From contig NZ_BSQF01000004.1 of NCBI RefSeq assembly GCF_030268205.1, forward strand, positions 1 through 64,000: a stretch of DNA of 64,000 nt. Direction: 5' to 3'. Positions 7,167-16,255 of this stretch are shown in pieces. The position numbers were made by a program, and so were the translations under genes. The notes under the pieces are model-generated. The model was not told the DNA's origin and ran no database searches. It was given only the letters and a program-made list of their open reading frames with translations. The stretch's first letter is position 1. Each line of letters begins with the position of its first letter. The DNA comes from Allomuricauda sp. NBRC 101325 (GTDB lineage Bacteria > Bacteroidota > Bacteroidia > Flavobacteriales > Flavobacteriaceae).

Positions 7167-9417
7167 AGTTAAGATATTCCCTGTGATGACGAAAAGGCGT
7201 GCGAACTTAAGGATGCCGTTCTTGATTGTTATTTTTGTTTTAGTCAGTGCCTGCTCCCTTAGGGGGCAGGCTAAACCATGGGACATCCGAAAGGATGGTG
7301 ATCGATTGCTGCTCCATTTGGAGGAAGGTATATTGGACAGTCCCATGTACCACATCCGTCATGGCATGGATGGGATACATGTGAATTGGAAACGTCGCGA
7401 TGATCGGCTCATCCTACAAGCAATACCCGTTAGATCGCTCACTGGAGTGGTGATTCCTGCCCAAGGTAAAAATGGAATCGCACCGCAGGTGTTGGGTGTC
7501 TTTCCGATATTGGATATCCCAGGCCAACAGAAGGGGCCTACCATTGACATATCCGGGTTTTTGTTGAGCGGTCAATCCTATTTGAGACAGTTCGGCAATG
7601 AGGACGTAGTCTGGGGAAAATCCTATATCGATCGGTTCAGTGCTACAACAGATGAAATACTTGTCCGTACCCAACTCGTGGTACGGGATGGGGGTAAGGA
7701 AATGACCAAAACCGTGGATTTCAGCTTTTATCTACTGCCTGAACCCATGCGAGCAAGATGGTATGACAAGCGTATGGGATTTCATTATGAGGAACATGCT
7801 GGCAACTATATTCCAGGAAAGGGGAGTATTATGCGTTGGCGACTCAAAAAAAAATATCCTGACCAAAGGATGAGCGATCCCGTCGATCCCATTGTATTTT
7901 ATCTGGATCCGAAGATGCCCGATGTTTGGAAACCCTATGTCACCGCAGGTGTCCTGGAATGGTTGCCCGCTTTTGAAGCGGCCGGATTTACCAATGCCAT
8001 CCAAATCAGGGAATTTGATCGGGAAAAGGGGAGCCGCGATCCCATCGGGATGAAGTATTCCACGATAAAATGGAACAACAATATCGGAGTGAGGGGAAAA
8101 GAGCTACAATCTGGTTCAACTGTTAATTTGGTTGTGGACCAGCGTTCAGGGGAAATACTCAAATGTGATATCGTTATCAATGATTTTATGTCCCTGTTTG
8201 AACAATACTATGTAAGATGTGCCGCTTTGGATATGCGGGCAAGGGAAAAACATATCCCGGACGGGCTGATGGGAGAACTGCTCCAAAGTGTGACGGCCCA
8301 TGAAGCTGGGCATGCCTTCGGAATCAGAGATGCGAATTTTGGGGAGTATGCCTACCCCTTTGAAAAAATGCGTGATCTTGATTGGCTGAAGCATATGGGA
8401 CATACGCCAAGTGTAATGACATATGCCCGACAAAATTACCTGGTACAGCCTACCGATGGAATTCCCCCTAAATGGCTTCATCAAAAGGTCGGGCCTACGG
8501 ATAGATACTATATTGAATGGGGGTACCGCGAGTTCCCTGAGGCCAAAACCCCTGAAGAGGAGCTGCCCTTTTTGGAAAGCATGATACGCCAACAGGATAC
8601 CGTTCCATGGTACCGGTATACCCTTGTTGGGGCAGAGATTTTTGGTCCTGGCCAGACCAATGAAGTGGTAGATAACAACGATCCAATTGCAAGTACCCGT
8701 TTGGGACTACAAAATATTAGACGGGTTTTGGATATCTTATACGAAGATAGGGGTGCTATTTTGGACACTGAAACAGTGTTGCGCCGATATGAAAATGTAT
8801 TGGATCTGTGGTATGGGCAAATGCGGCATGTCATGACCTTGGTGGGCGGATACATGGAACTGAACCATGGCGGTTCAATTGAAGGGAAGGTCTATCGGAG
8901 CGTTCCTATGGAACAACAGGAAGATGCCCTGCAATTTTTGTTGGACCATGCCTTTTCACCGCCCCATTGGTTGGTAGATCCCAAATGCTTGGAAGGGATA
9001 GTATATTCCACAAATCAGGATGTGATCGGAGAGTACCAGAAAAAACTCCTCGAAGAACTATTGGATTCTTATCGAATGAAACGATTGGAAAAGCTAGAGG
9101 ACATTACGGGTAATACTTCATTGGTGGAATCCATGCTGGATCGGGTTCAACAAGTACTGTTTTCTGAAGGATCGGAGAGAGACCGCAGTGGACAACAGCT
9201 TCAAAAAGCCTATGTCCAAACTATCATGCAGGCCCTAGGTCAAAAACAGGTGGATGGTAGATATATGTGGTATTATCATAGCGAATTGACCAAGGATGTT
9301 TTTGAGGCCCAACGCTATGAACTACTACAGTTGTTCCGAAGAAAATTACGAAAAAGTGATGTCCGATCCATGGGTCATTTATTGCGTTGTGTCCAAATAC
9401 TGGAAGAGGGGATTTGA
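7153..9417 (+). CDS. Secreted zinc-dependent metalloprotease (DUF5117/DUF4953-like)
   Basis: A 754-residue protein with an N-terminal signal ending in VLVSACSLRG, which fits a lipobox (Cys about 34). The catalytic helix is HEAGHAFGIRD (residues 383-393), followed by a Met-turn-like SVMTYARQNY about 35 residues later, the layout of Bacteroidota metzincin-like proteases of the DUF5117/5118/4953 group. The third zinc ligand, usually His in HExxHxxGxxH, is Asp here, as in snapalysin-type enzymes. It overlaps SusD by 14 bases and ends the operon; an internal ATG at 7186 is a likely alternative start. Its likely job is to cut proteins outside the cell or in the periplasm for uptake through SusC/SusD. 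Confidence 0.8.
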   Translation: MMVIEVKIFPVMTKRRANLRMPFLIVIFVLVSACSLRGQAKPWDIRKDGDRLLLHLEEGILDSPMYHIRHGMDGIHVNWKRRDDRLILQAIPVRSLTGVVIPAQGKNGIAPQVLGVFPILDIPGQQKGPTIDISGFLLSGQSYLRQFGNEDVVWGKSYIDRFSATTDEILVRTQLVVRDGGKEMTKTVDFSFYLLPEPMRARWYDKRMGFHYEEHAGNYIPGKGSIMRWRLKKKYPDQRMSDPVDPIVFYLDPKMPDVWKPYVTAGVLEWLPAFEAAGFTNAIQIREFDREKGSRDPIGMKYSTIKWNNNIGVRGKELQSGSTVNLVVDQRSGEILKCDIVINDFMSLFEQYYVRCAALDMRAREKHIPDGLMGELLQSVTAHEAGHAFGIRDANFGEYAYPFEKMRDLDWLKHMGHTPSVMTYARQNYLVQPTDGIPPKWLHQKVGPTDRYYIEWGYREFPEAKTPEEELPFLESMIRQQDTVPWYRYTLVGAEIFGPGQTNEVVDNNDPIASTRLGLQNIRRVLDILYEDRGAILDTETVLRRYENVLDLWYGQMRHVMTLVGGYMELNHGGSIEGKVYRSVPMEQQEDALQFLLDHAFSPPHWLVDPKCLEGIVYSTNQDVIGEYQKKLLEELLDSYRMKRLEKLEDITGNTSLVESMLDRVQQVLFSEGSERDRSGQQLQKAYVQTIMQALGQKQVDGRYMWYYHSELTKDVFEAQRYELLQLFRRKLRKSDVRSMGHLLRCVQILEEGI

Positions 9418-9431
9418 TGGCAATTGAAAAA

Positions 9432-9455
9432 GGAAAGGGAGCGCGCTCCCTTTCC
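9432..9455 (-). terminator. Intrinsic terminator with a 24-base perfect palindrome
   Basis: GGAAAGGGAGCG pairs perfectly with CGCTCCCTTTCC. On the minus strand it is followed by TTTTTC and lies 13 bases after the stop of the DUF6520 gene, so it should end that transcript; it also sits just beyond the metalloprotease stop on the plus strand. Confidence 0.85.
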
Positions 9456-9468
9456 ATGGCTTCATAAA

Positions 9469-9741
9469 TCAGGAATTGATTTTGTACAATGGTACATCGC
9501 ACGCAGTTCCAAAACTGTTCCAATCATAAACAAGTTTGTTGTCTGCTTCACATTGTACTGTACCTTGGTACTGACAATCAACTTGGATGTCCTGGCAGGG
9601 ATTGGAGGTTGTCTGAATATATCCCGTTATGGTAGTTCCATCCTTGGCTTCGGAGGAGTTCAAGGAGGTAAAGGCGCTAGTGGCAATGGCAAATACGATG
9701 GCCAAGGCCGGAATTACGAATTTAATTGCTTTTGTTTTCAT
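9469..9741 (-). CDS. DUF6520 family small secreted protein
   Basis: A 90-residue protein with a signal peptide (MKTKAIKFVIPALAIVFAIA, then a TSAF cleavage region near 25) and a short mature part holding four cysteines (PCQDI, VDCQY, VQCEA, TACDV), probably two disulfides. This is the form of DUF6520 proteins, which in flavobacteria sit beside MauE/DoxX-type membrane proteins as here. The function is unknown; the cysteines and the redox-linked neighbour suggest an exported protein whose disulfides depend on that system. It has its own strong terminator. Confidence 0.8.
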   Translation of the reverse strand: MKTKAIKFVIPALAIVFAIATSAFTSLNSSEAKDGTTITGYIQTTSNPCQDIQVDCQYQGTVQCEADNKLVYDWNSFGTACDVPLYKINS

Positions 9742-9818
9742 ATTTGAAAAGATTTAAATGATGATCTACTCTGTTTTATGGGTTTTCGATCTTCCCCCGC
9801 TACTGGCCAGTAGTATGT

Positions 9819-10919
9819 TTAAGGTATTTGGCGCTTCATTTCTAAGGATGGTGTGGTATTGAAATAACGATTGCTCATTTGGTAAACCGAGAGTTGGTCG
9901 TCAATCAAAGCGATGATCAGATTTTGACTGACCGTAAATTCCCGTACCTTGTGCTTATGTATATCGTACAGGTAAAAGCTAAATTCATAGGTGTTCTTGT
10001 TATGGTCGTATACATCAATAATGGACGCCTGTCCCAATAGTTCCCTGCTTTCATTTTTGCCCAAACGATGGGACAGTACTAGCATGAATTGCTTTGACAT
10101 GGCGGCCGCTAGGTTGATGTATAGTGGTGGGGCGGCAAGGGTGGTACGATTACTCTTTCCCTTGGAAGCAATTGTTAATTGGGCCCTTTGTACCGTATCA
10201 ATGGTATGCTGGCGAAAAAGGGAGCCCAGCGAATTATCCATGGTAAAAAATTGGTTTCGGTAATAATACACATATCCCAAGATTGCGCCAGATGCATCTT
10301 TTGCCAATAGGCCGTCCACGTCAAAGACACCGTCAATCTGCATTTGTAAAAGGGTAGTATCCAATTGCACTTCGATAGGTCCCTGTTTTTTGTAGATCAA
10401 TCCCAAAGCTGACCGGTGGGTGATTGCATGGGTGGTCCTGATATAGATGGTATTGCTATCAAGGGGCATGGCTTTATTGAAATACACATGTTCTGTCATC
10501 CAAGGATCCGCCAACCACTCCCCAATTTTTCCCCGAAGGATGAAGGGCATAGTGCCATCCATAATGAAAAAATAAGGGGGCAATACTTCGACTTTGATGC
10601 CCCGATAATCCAACTTTCGGGATCGCGGAGCCAACTCGATATGGGAGGTGTCTTTGGTTTTTAAGTTTACCTGTAGCAAGTGCCAAGGAGAGGTCCTATT
10701 GCCCAGATATAGCATATCCTTACCAAGGCCTGCAATATAGTAGGAATTGTACCCAAGGTCAAGTTCATATTGTTTGATGACCGGATGGGGAGGGTACCTT
10801 CTTGTAAATGCATTGTTTCTGTGTACCTGTTCTTCGGAGGTTAGAAAAAGTATGACCACCAAACCTATACTTAGACTTATAGTTCCCAATTGTTTTATGT
10901 AGACATTGTTCACCATCAT
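9819..10919 (-). CDS. Membrane-anchored protein with a propeller-like C-terminal domain, unknown function
   Basis: A 366-residue protein starting MMVNNVYIKQLGTISLSIGL, with one N-terminal membrane segment (about 10-28) and then a beta-rich region of repeats such as YIAGLGKDMLYLGNRTSPWH and LGYVYYYRNQFFTMDNSLG that resembles a six-bladed propeller. I do not recognise a named family. The ATG at 10919 overlaps the stop of the MauE/DoxX gene in an ATGATGA arrangement, so the two are translationally coupled; the longer frame upstream is just the antisense of that gene. With DUF6520 and MauE it forms a set that recurs in flavobacteria. Confidence 0.65.
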   Translation of the reverse strand: MMVNNVYIKQLGTISLSIGLVVILFLTSEEQVHRNNAFTRRYPPHPVIKQYELDLGYNSYYIAGLGKDMLYLGNRTSPWHLLQVNLKTKDTSHIELAPRSRKLDYRGIKVEVLPPYFFIMDGTMPFILRGKIGEWLADPWMTEHVYFNKAMPLDSNTIYIRTTHAITHRSALGLIYKKQGPIEVQLDTTLLQMQIDGVFDVDGLLAKDASGAILGYVYYYRNQFFTMDNSLGSLFRQHTIDTVQRAQLTIASKGKSNRTTLAAPPLYINLAAAMSKQFMLVLSHRLGKNESRELLGQASIIDVYDHNKNTYEFSFYLYDIHKHKVREFTVSQNLIIALIDDQLSVYQMSNRYFNTTPSLEMKRQIP

Positions 10920-11362
10920 GATTGGAGGGGTTTGTACATTGTTTTTGATTCCAATTGGACTATGGCCATTATCGAAATGATGATGAAAAGGGTATTGAAA
11001 ATGACATGTTCCGTCCATCCCAAGTTCTCCAGCACACCACCGCACGAACAAGGGATGTAATCACTGAAATTGAGTACGAGGATAATATAGGTAGTGAACA
11101 TGGTCATCAGACCCAATGTGACATATAAGGCAATAAGACGGTATCTATCCAGAAGCAAAAGGAATGCGATGATATATTCACTGACCGGTACCACCCATGC
11201 GATCCAATTCGCATAGGCCGTTAAGATGGGCGACTGGCCCAATTGCACCTTGAACTGTTGGAAATCCCATAGCTTGCTTGTGGCTGCATAGATGAACAAA
11301 ATGGAGCATAGTATACTAACAGTGTATGGCAACCAGATCTTGATGTTTTTTGAACCTTTCAT
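10916..11362 (-). CDS. MauE/DoxX-family redox-associated membrane protein
   Basis: A 148-residue protein with four predicted membrane helices (about 9-27, 46-67, 74-96, 115-135) and a Cys pair in YIPCSCGGVLENLGW between helices three and four, which is the typical MauE-like signature. The family supports disulfide formation or electron transfer across the inner membrane. It is the first gene of an operon with the propeller-like protein, and the box I direct repeat (11402-11438) lies 40-76 bases before its start, so the AraC protein encoded next door probably controls it. Confidence 0.85.
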   Translation of the reverse strand: MKGSKNIKIWLPYTVSILCSILFIYAATSKLWDFQQFKVQLGQSPILTAYANWIAWVVPVSEYIIAFLLLLDRYRLIALYVTLGLMTMFTTYIILVLNFSDYIPCSCGGVLENLGWTEHVIFNTLFIIISIMAIVQLESKTMYKPLQS

Positions 11363-11401
11363 ATCCTTTGGATTGATATGACAAAGTTCGGGAGTCTGAT
11401 G

Positions 11402-11438
11402 TATCTCTAAGGGAGTATTTGTTATCTGATACGGAGTA
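11402..11438 (+). promoter_or_regulatory. Box I operator, copy a (AraC-type 21-bp direct repeat)
   Basis: TATCT-N5-GGAGTA occurs at 11402-11417 and again at 11423-11438, exactly 21 bases apart; a further GGAGT sits at 11391, also in the 21-base register. It lies between the AraC gene and the divergent-facing MauE operon start. Copy b is at 12881. Confidence 0.7.
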
Positions 11439-11458
11439 AATACATGATTATGAGTTTT

Positions 11459-12412
11459 TTATGACCTTAAATCCGTTGGGGATATGCCATATTTATCCTT
11501 GAATGCCCTCGAAAAATGGGTTTTGCTCTTGAACCCGGTCATTTGGATGATCTGCTTTATGGTCAAGGTACTGTGCTTGATCAGGGTCTTTGCCATTCTG
11601 AGACGTTCCCTGGTCAGAAATCTAAAAATGGTTGTACCGTAGATCTGTTTGAAACCATATTTGAGTTTGTACTCATTGGTGCCCATCTGTCGTGCAAGGT
11701 CATTCAACCTTGGAAGGTCTTTTTCCAGATTATTGATGATCATATCATGGACATCCCTGATGATCTGGATATCCTCTGGGGTCAAGGTGACCTTGTGTTC
11801 CTTGATTCCCTTGGTCACTTTGAGCGTTTTTTTGGGAAGTCCAGTGTCAAAGGGTTCCCCTTTGGAAAAGAAGACGGAGTTCAAAAGGAATTTTTGACCG
11901 CTGCCATCCAGGGCTTTGTAAACCGATAGTTGACAATCCTTGGCCAGTACAAGACCATCGTTCGTTACGAATTCCAAGAACAATACCGTTTCTGATCGCT
12001 CCCTTTTCAAATGTTTGGCCATCTTCTTGGTCCATTTTTTTCCAGACTTTTCACTTAGGAATTCAGTGATATGTTTTCCGATAAGATCTTTTGGGAGATA
12101 AGACATTAAAGAGCAGGTTCCGTTGGTGACCAATTCTATTTGACCCTGCGCATCTAGGATAAGGGACAGTTGGATGACACACTGTGGGGTGTGGTGCGCA
12201 TTGGCAAAACCCTGATGGATAAAGGCAGCACCTATTTCCTCATTGACCATGTTCAGCAGGACCACCAAGGAAGCGATATTGTCATTTTTATCCGAAGGTT
12301 CAATGGAATAAAAGAAATTGCCCTTGGCCATTTCCAAGAGCATCTTTTGGATTCGTTTCACCCTAAAGTCATCACTGTTCGGCATATTCCTTTTATAATG
12401 GTTAGTTTCCAT
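11459..12412 (-). CDS. AraC-family transcriptional regulator with PAS-like sensor domain
   Basis: A 317-residue regulator. Residues about 75-185 resemble a PAS domain (CVIQLSLILDAQGQIELVTN, then GKHITEFLSEKSGKKW) and may sense a small ligand or redox state. The C-terminus (about 220-317) is the double helix-turn-helix of AraC proteins: LNDLARQMGTNEYKLKYGFK for the first and IIQMTGFKSKTHFSRAFKDK for the second, ending YGISPTDLRS. It overlaps the DUF7793-like gene by 11 bases and is co-transcribed with it. The box I repeats on both sides of this operon are the likely binding sites, giving control of the MauE operon, the PLP fusion gene and itself. Confidence 0.9.
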   Translation of the reverse strand: METNHYKRNMPNSDDFRVKRIQKMLLEMAKGNFFYSIEPSDKNDNIASLVVLLNMVNEEIGAAFIHQGFANAHHTPQCVIQLSLILDAQGQIELVTNGTCSLMSYLPKDLIGKHITEFLSEKSGKKWTKKMAKHLKRERSETVLFLEFVTNDGLVLAKDCQLSVYKALDGSGQKFLLNSVFFSKGEPFDTGLPKKTLKVTKGIKEHKVTLTPEDIQIIRDVHDMIINNLEKDLPRLNDLARQMGTNEYKLKYGFKQIYGTTIFRFLTRERLRMAKTLIKHSTLTIKQIIQMTGFKSKTHFSRAFKDKYGISPTDLRS

Positions 12413-12788
12413 CCTTTTCTTCTATGCCCAAAAAGACCAAGGCCTCCGATTTATTGGCAAAGGATCGTGTAGGTACCTTTTGGGCATGGGTGTCCAAATA
12501 AATGGAACTGATCATGTCCGTAACCGGGAGATCGATCAAAAAGGCCAGTTTCTCTATCCAAAGGGATCCTTCCAAGGCAAGGTAATCTCTGGCCGCTTTA
12601 TTGATATTGCGTACCTCACGGATGTCACAGAGTACGGGCATTACTCTTCCTTCCTGTAATTGCATTCTGTCCATTACAATGACCTGGGCCGCCTTGAGGT
12701 CTATACAAGGTGCTTTCTTGTAAATGATATGTATAAGGTGATCGGTCAATAGATAAACGGCATAGGTGTTTTCATGTGTTTTTTTCAT
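12402..12788 (-). CDS. STAS/SpoIIAA-like protein (DUF7793 type)
   Basis: A 128-residue soluble protein of alternating strands and helices (HLIHIIYKKAPCIDLKAAQV, then VMPVLCDIREVRNINKAARD) that resembles SpoIIAA/STAS-like folds annotated as DUF7793 in Bacteroidota. Such proteins usually act as small regulatory partners. It is the first gene of the AraC operon and overlaps it by 11 bases, so it may modulate that regulator. No catalytic residues are evident. Confidence 0.65.
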   Translation of the reverse strand: MKKTHENTYAVYLLTDHLIHIIYKKAPCIDLKAAQVIVMDRMQLQEGRVMPVLCDIREVRNINKAARDYLALEGSLWIEKLAFLIDLPVTDMISSIYLDTHAQKVPTRSFANKSEALVFLGIEEKDGN

Positions 12789-12880
12789 AGCTGAAAACTG
12801 GTTAGTGCGAGTAATTTACAAAATTATTGTAATTGAGTTGTTCGCTTAGGTGCCATTGACCTTAATAAAAGGATTACAGT

Positions 12881-12917
12881 TATCTGAAAAGGAGTATATG
12901 TTATCTAAAAAGGATTA
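12881..12917 (+). promoter_or_regulatory. Box I operator, copy b
   Basis: TATCT-N5-GGAGTA at 12881-12896 and TATCT-N5-GGATTA at 12902-12917, again a 21-base period, with an extra GGATTA at 12871. It lies in the divergent promoter region between the DUF7793/AraC operon (minus) and the PLP fusion gene (plus, 69 bases downstream), placed to control both. Confidence 0.72.
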
Positions 12918-12985
12918 AATAATAGATATACTGTCTATTAACTGACAAAAACCGTTTCTTTTTATGACAAATTAAACCAAACATT

Positions 12986-15388
12986 ATGGCCAAGATAAAA
13001 CACCACAATTTTTTGAACACCGTGCATGAAGTGTTCACTGATGCAAAACAGGCTGGGGTATTGCACCTCTATGCTGGGGGCAGTTCCTTTTCTGGAAGGA
13101 CCATTGAAGTCGAGGGGAGGGAACTCTACCATTTTGGGACAACGGGTTATTTGGGCTTGGAACAAGATCCCAGATTGAAGAAAGCCGCAATGGATGCCAT
13201 AGCTAAATATGGGACCCAGTTTCCCTTGTCAAAGTCCTATATCTCCAATCCACTGTACGAGGAACTGGAAGCGTCCATTGGGAAAATGTATGGGTATCCC
13301 ATCGTCATAACCAAGAACAGTACATTGGGACATTTGGGGGTAATACCCAGTGCCGTTGATGACGACGATGTGATCATCTTGGACCATCAAGTCCATTGGA
13401 GTGTCCAGAATGCTGCCAAAATGTTGAAAACACGCAGTGTTCCCATTGAACTGATACGCCACAATAATCTGGAGATGTTGGAGGATAAGATAAAGAAGTA
13501 CCGACATTCCAAAAGGCATATCTGGTACATGGCCGATGGAATTTATTCCATGTACGGGGACTATGCGCCCGTAAAGGAATTAATGGCACTTTCTGAAAAA
13601 TATCCACAATTGCATTTTTATTTTGATGATGTGCACGGGATGAGTTGGGTGGGCCGAAACGGGACGGGCTATGTGTTGGACCAATTGGGAGAGCTGCCCG
13701 AAAATGTGCTTTTGTTTGGTACCTTGAGCAAGACCTTTGGTGCCAGTGGTGCCGTATTGGCCTGTTCCAATGCCAAAATGTACGACAAGATCAAGACTTT
13801 TGGTGGGCCATTGACGTTTTCGGCCCAATTGGAACCGGCCTCGGTGGCTGCTGCCATTGCTTCGGCAGGGGTTCATTTATCCGATGAGATCTATGAATTG
13901 CAAGGGGAGTTGCGGGAACAGATCGATTATTTCAATGCCTGCCTATCGGATACCGAACTTCCGTTGATCGACCAAAATACTTCTCCTGTTTTTTATATCG
14001 GTACCGGAATGCCCAAGACAGGGTACAACTTTGTCAACCGATTGATGCAGGAAGGGTTTTATGTGAACCTCGGTATTTTTCCCGCTGTACCGGTAAAGAA
14101 TACAGGGGTGCGTATTACAATCTCAAGACATAATCAAAAGGATGAAATTAAAGCCTTGGTGGAGGCCATGGCCCATCATTTTCCCAAAGCATTGGAAGAA
14201 ACAGGTACGAATGCCCAGCGGGTATTCCATGCCTTTAAATTGGAATACAAAAAAGAGCAGACACAGAAATCTTTTGAAGGATTGACAATTAAAGTGGTGG
14301 AGTCCATCGATCAGGTGGACAGGGAAGTATGGAACGTATACATGGGGGGACAAGGGGTCTATGACTGGGATGGACTCCAATTTCTTGAATCGGTGTTCCA
14401 AGGTAATACTCAAAAGGAACATAATTGGACTTTCCAATACGTTATTATTTCGGATGACAATGATATCCCTGTACTTATGACCTTTATGGCTCTGGGACTT
14501 TGGAAGGATGATATGTTGGCCGATGCCAAGGTTTCCGCAGCCATTGAGGAAGAACGCAAGTTGGAACCTTATAAACTTTCATCCATGGTGCTGTCCATGG
14601 GATGTCTGTTCACCGAAGGAGATCATCTGTATTGGAATGCTGAACATCCATTGGCAGATAAGGCAAGGAACTTCTTATTGGAGTTTATGGAACAACAGGA
14701 GCGGGCCCTTGGAGCTAAAATGACAGTACTAAGGGATTTTCCTAAAGAATCCCTGTGGAACAATGAACTGTATGGACAGGGGTTTCTTCGTGTCCAAATG
14801 CCCAATTCCTGTATGGTGGATCTTAATGGAGCGGTTCGTATTGAAACCTATGTGGAGCAACTCTCATCGAGGAACCGACGCCATTTCAGAACCGATATCC
14901 AACCCTTTTTGGATTTGGTGGATTGTCAAGTGCATTCAAGTCTTTCCGCATTACAATTAGCACAAGTAAGGACACTTTTCGGTAAGGTGCAGGCAAGAAA
15001 CTTGGGGCTCAATACATTTTCATTTCCAAAGGGGCTATTTGAACGCATGAACGAAAACCCATTATGGGAATTCATTGTTCTGTGTCCTAAAAATGAACCA
15101 AATCGAATAGTTGGTGTCATGTTCTGCTATAACAATGGTGGCCAGGTATATGTACCCGCTTTTGTTGGGATGGACTATAATGTTTTTGAAAAGTTTTCCA
15201 CATACAGGCAATTGCTCTATATAACTATTGACAGAGCTATTGCTTTGAAAATCCCTAAGATTGATTTTGGGATGACAGCTTCTTTTGAAAAACGGAAGCT
15301 TGGGGCAGAAGTGCATGAAAAATATGCCTATCTGCATACACGTGATAATTTTATCCTGGAGCTATTGGGAGTCATGGAAGGACAGTAA
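12986..15388 (+). CDS. Fusion of a PLP-dependent alpha-oxoamine synthase-like domain with a GNAT-like acyltransferase
   Basis: An 800-residue two-domain enzyme. Residues about 1-400 are a fold-type I PLP enzyme of the alpha-oxoamine synthase group (relatives: KBL, BioF, serine palmitoyltransferase): YLGLEQDPRL, FDDVHGMSWVG (cofactor Asp/His) and FGTLSKTFGASGA with the Schiff-base lysine at about K249. Residues about 430-800 resemble a GNAT/FemAB-like transferase (IVGVMFCYNNGGQVYVPAFV, IPKIDFGMTASFEKRKLGA). The combination suggests that an amino acid and an acyl-CoA are condensed and the product is then N-acylated, as in sphingoid or sulfonolipid-like lipids, but the product is inferred. Single gene under the box I operator, 15 bases before RteC. 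Confidence 0.8.
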   Translation: MAKIKHHNFLNTVHEVFTDAKQAGVLHLYAGGSSFSGRTIEVEGRELYHFGTTGYLGLEQDPRLKKAAMDAIAKYGTQFPLSKSYISNPLYEELEASIGKMYGYPIVITKNSTLGHLGVIPSAVDDDDVIILDHQVHWSVQNAAKMLKTRSVPIELIRHNNLEMLEDKIKKYRHSKRHIWYMADGIYSMYGDYAPVKELMALSEKYPQLHFYFDDVHGMSWVGRNGTGYVLDQLGELPENVLLFGTLSKTFGASGAVLACSNAKMYDKIKTFGGPLTFSAQLEPASVAAAIASAGVHLSDEIYELQGELREQIDYFNACLSDTELPLIDQNTSPVFYIGTGMPKTGYNFVNRLMQEGFYVNLGIFPAVPVKNTGVRITISRHNQKDEIKALVEAMAHHFPKALEETGTNAQRVFHAFKLEYKKEQTQKSFEGLTIKVVESIDQVDREVWNVYMGGQGVYDWDGLQFLESVFQGNTQKEHNWTFQYVIISDDNDIPVLMTFMALGLWKDDMLADAKVSAAIEEERKLEPYKLSSMVLSMGCLFTEGDHLYWNAEHPLADKARNFLLEFMEQQERALGAKMTVLRDFPKESLWNNELYGQGFLRVQMPNSCMVDLNGAVRIETYVEQLSSRNRRHFRTDIQPFLDLVDCQVHSSLSALQLAQVRTLFGKVQARNLGLNTFSFPKGLFERMNENPLWEFIVLCPKNEPNRIVGVMFCYNNGGQVYVPAFVGMDYNVFEKFSTYRQLLYITIDRAIALKIPKIDFGMTASFEKRKLGAEVHEKYAYLHTRDNFILELLGVMEGQ

Positions 15389-15403
15389 TAAATATGGATT
15401 ACC

Positions 15404-16243
15404 ATGAAATATCAAAAGCTGCTATCGGAATTTGAGGGGCAATTGGATACTTTGGAGAGCGGGAACGGGGACGTGCTCTTCAAAGCGGAAAAAGGCATAG
15501 CCCTGGTGGAAAAAAGCATCCGTAAACTTCAAAAACAGATAACGGGGAAACCTTTTGCCACCCAAGCGGATGAGATTTATTTCTTTAAACATGTCAAGCC
15601 TCAGATCTTTAGCAAGTTGATTTATTATGTTCGCCTTTTTAACATCGAGAGTAAACGGCCCAGGGGGAACAATGCTGCCCAGATCAAATACCTGCAGCAC
15701 CAAATCGATAAGTTCCAGACCTTTTTTAACGATAACCTTGAATTTTATAACTATTACCGCAGAGGGGCGATGTCCCTCGATGAACAATATTTTGTAAGGG
15801 GCAACAGAGACCTACGATTACCTTTGGAATCATTTCATTTCCTTATCGATGACCAGTTCTCCACCTGTCAGGATGGGACTGTGGCCATCATCATGGCCTA
15901 TGATATGCTCATTGTGTACCTCAGAAAGGAAGTGGATGACCTGCAAAACAATTTGGAACCCCAAAAGAACACTATTATGGAAAAACCTTCAAAATTATTT
16001 TGGACCGGTAGCAAGACCGATCTCATTGAATTGTTATACGCCCTACATTCTAGTAAGTGCATCAATAGTGGGACAGTTGATATCAAAGAACTGGCATCCC
16101 ATTTCGAGCATTTTTACAATGTGGACCTGGGCAATTACTACCATACCTTTATTGATATCCGATCTCGAAAGAGCAGTCGCACACGGTTTTTGGAAAGGCT
16201 TATCGAGAAGCTCAATGAGCGAATGGAATCCCTCGAAGAATAG
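15404..16243 (+). CDS. rteC: RteC-domain protein (conjugative transposon regulator)
   Basis: A 279-residue protein with the RteC pattern: an alpha-helical N-terminal half containing SLDEQYFVRGN (about 121-131) and the C-terminal block KLFWTGSKTDLIELLYALHS (about 196-215) followed by GNYYHTFIDIRSRKSSRTRF. In CTnDOT-type elements RteC turns on excision genes by binding upstream of the excision operon. Here it heads a group of element genes (excisionase-like HTH, winged-helix, ATPase). Immediately after it lies a perfect palindrome that can act as terminator or binding site. It begins the mobile-element region. Confidence 0.85.
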   Translation: MKYQKLLSEFEGQLDTLESGNGDVLFKAEKGIALVEKSIRKLQKQITGKPFATQADEIYFFKHVKPQIFSKLIYYVRLFNIESKRPRGNNAAQIKYLQHQIDKFQTFFNDNLEFYNYYRRGAMSLDEQYFVRGNRDLRLPLESFHFLIDDQFSTCQDGTVAIIMAYDMLIVYLRKEVDDLQNNLEPQKNTIMEKPSKLFWTGSKTDLIELLYALHSSKCINSGTVDIKELASHFEHFYNVDLGNYYHTFIDIRSRKSSRTRFLERLIEKLNERMESLEE

Positions 16244-16255
16244 GATTTGTTTTTT

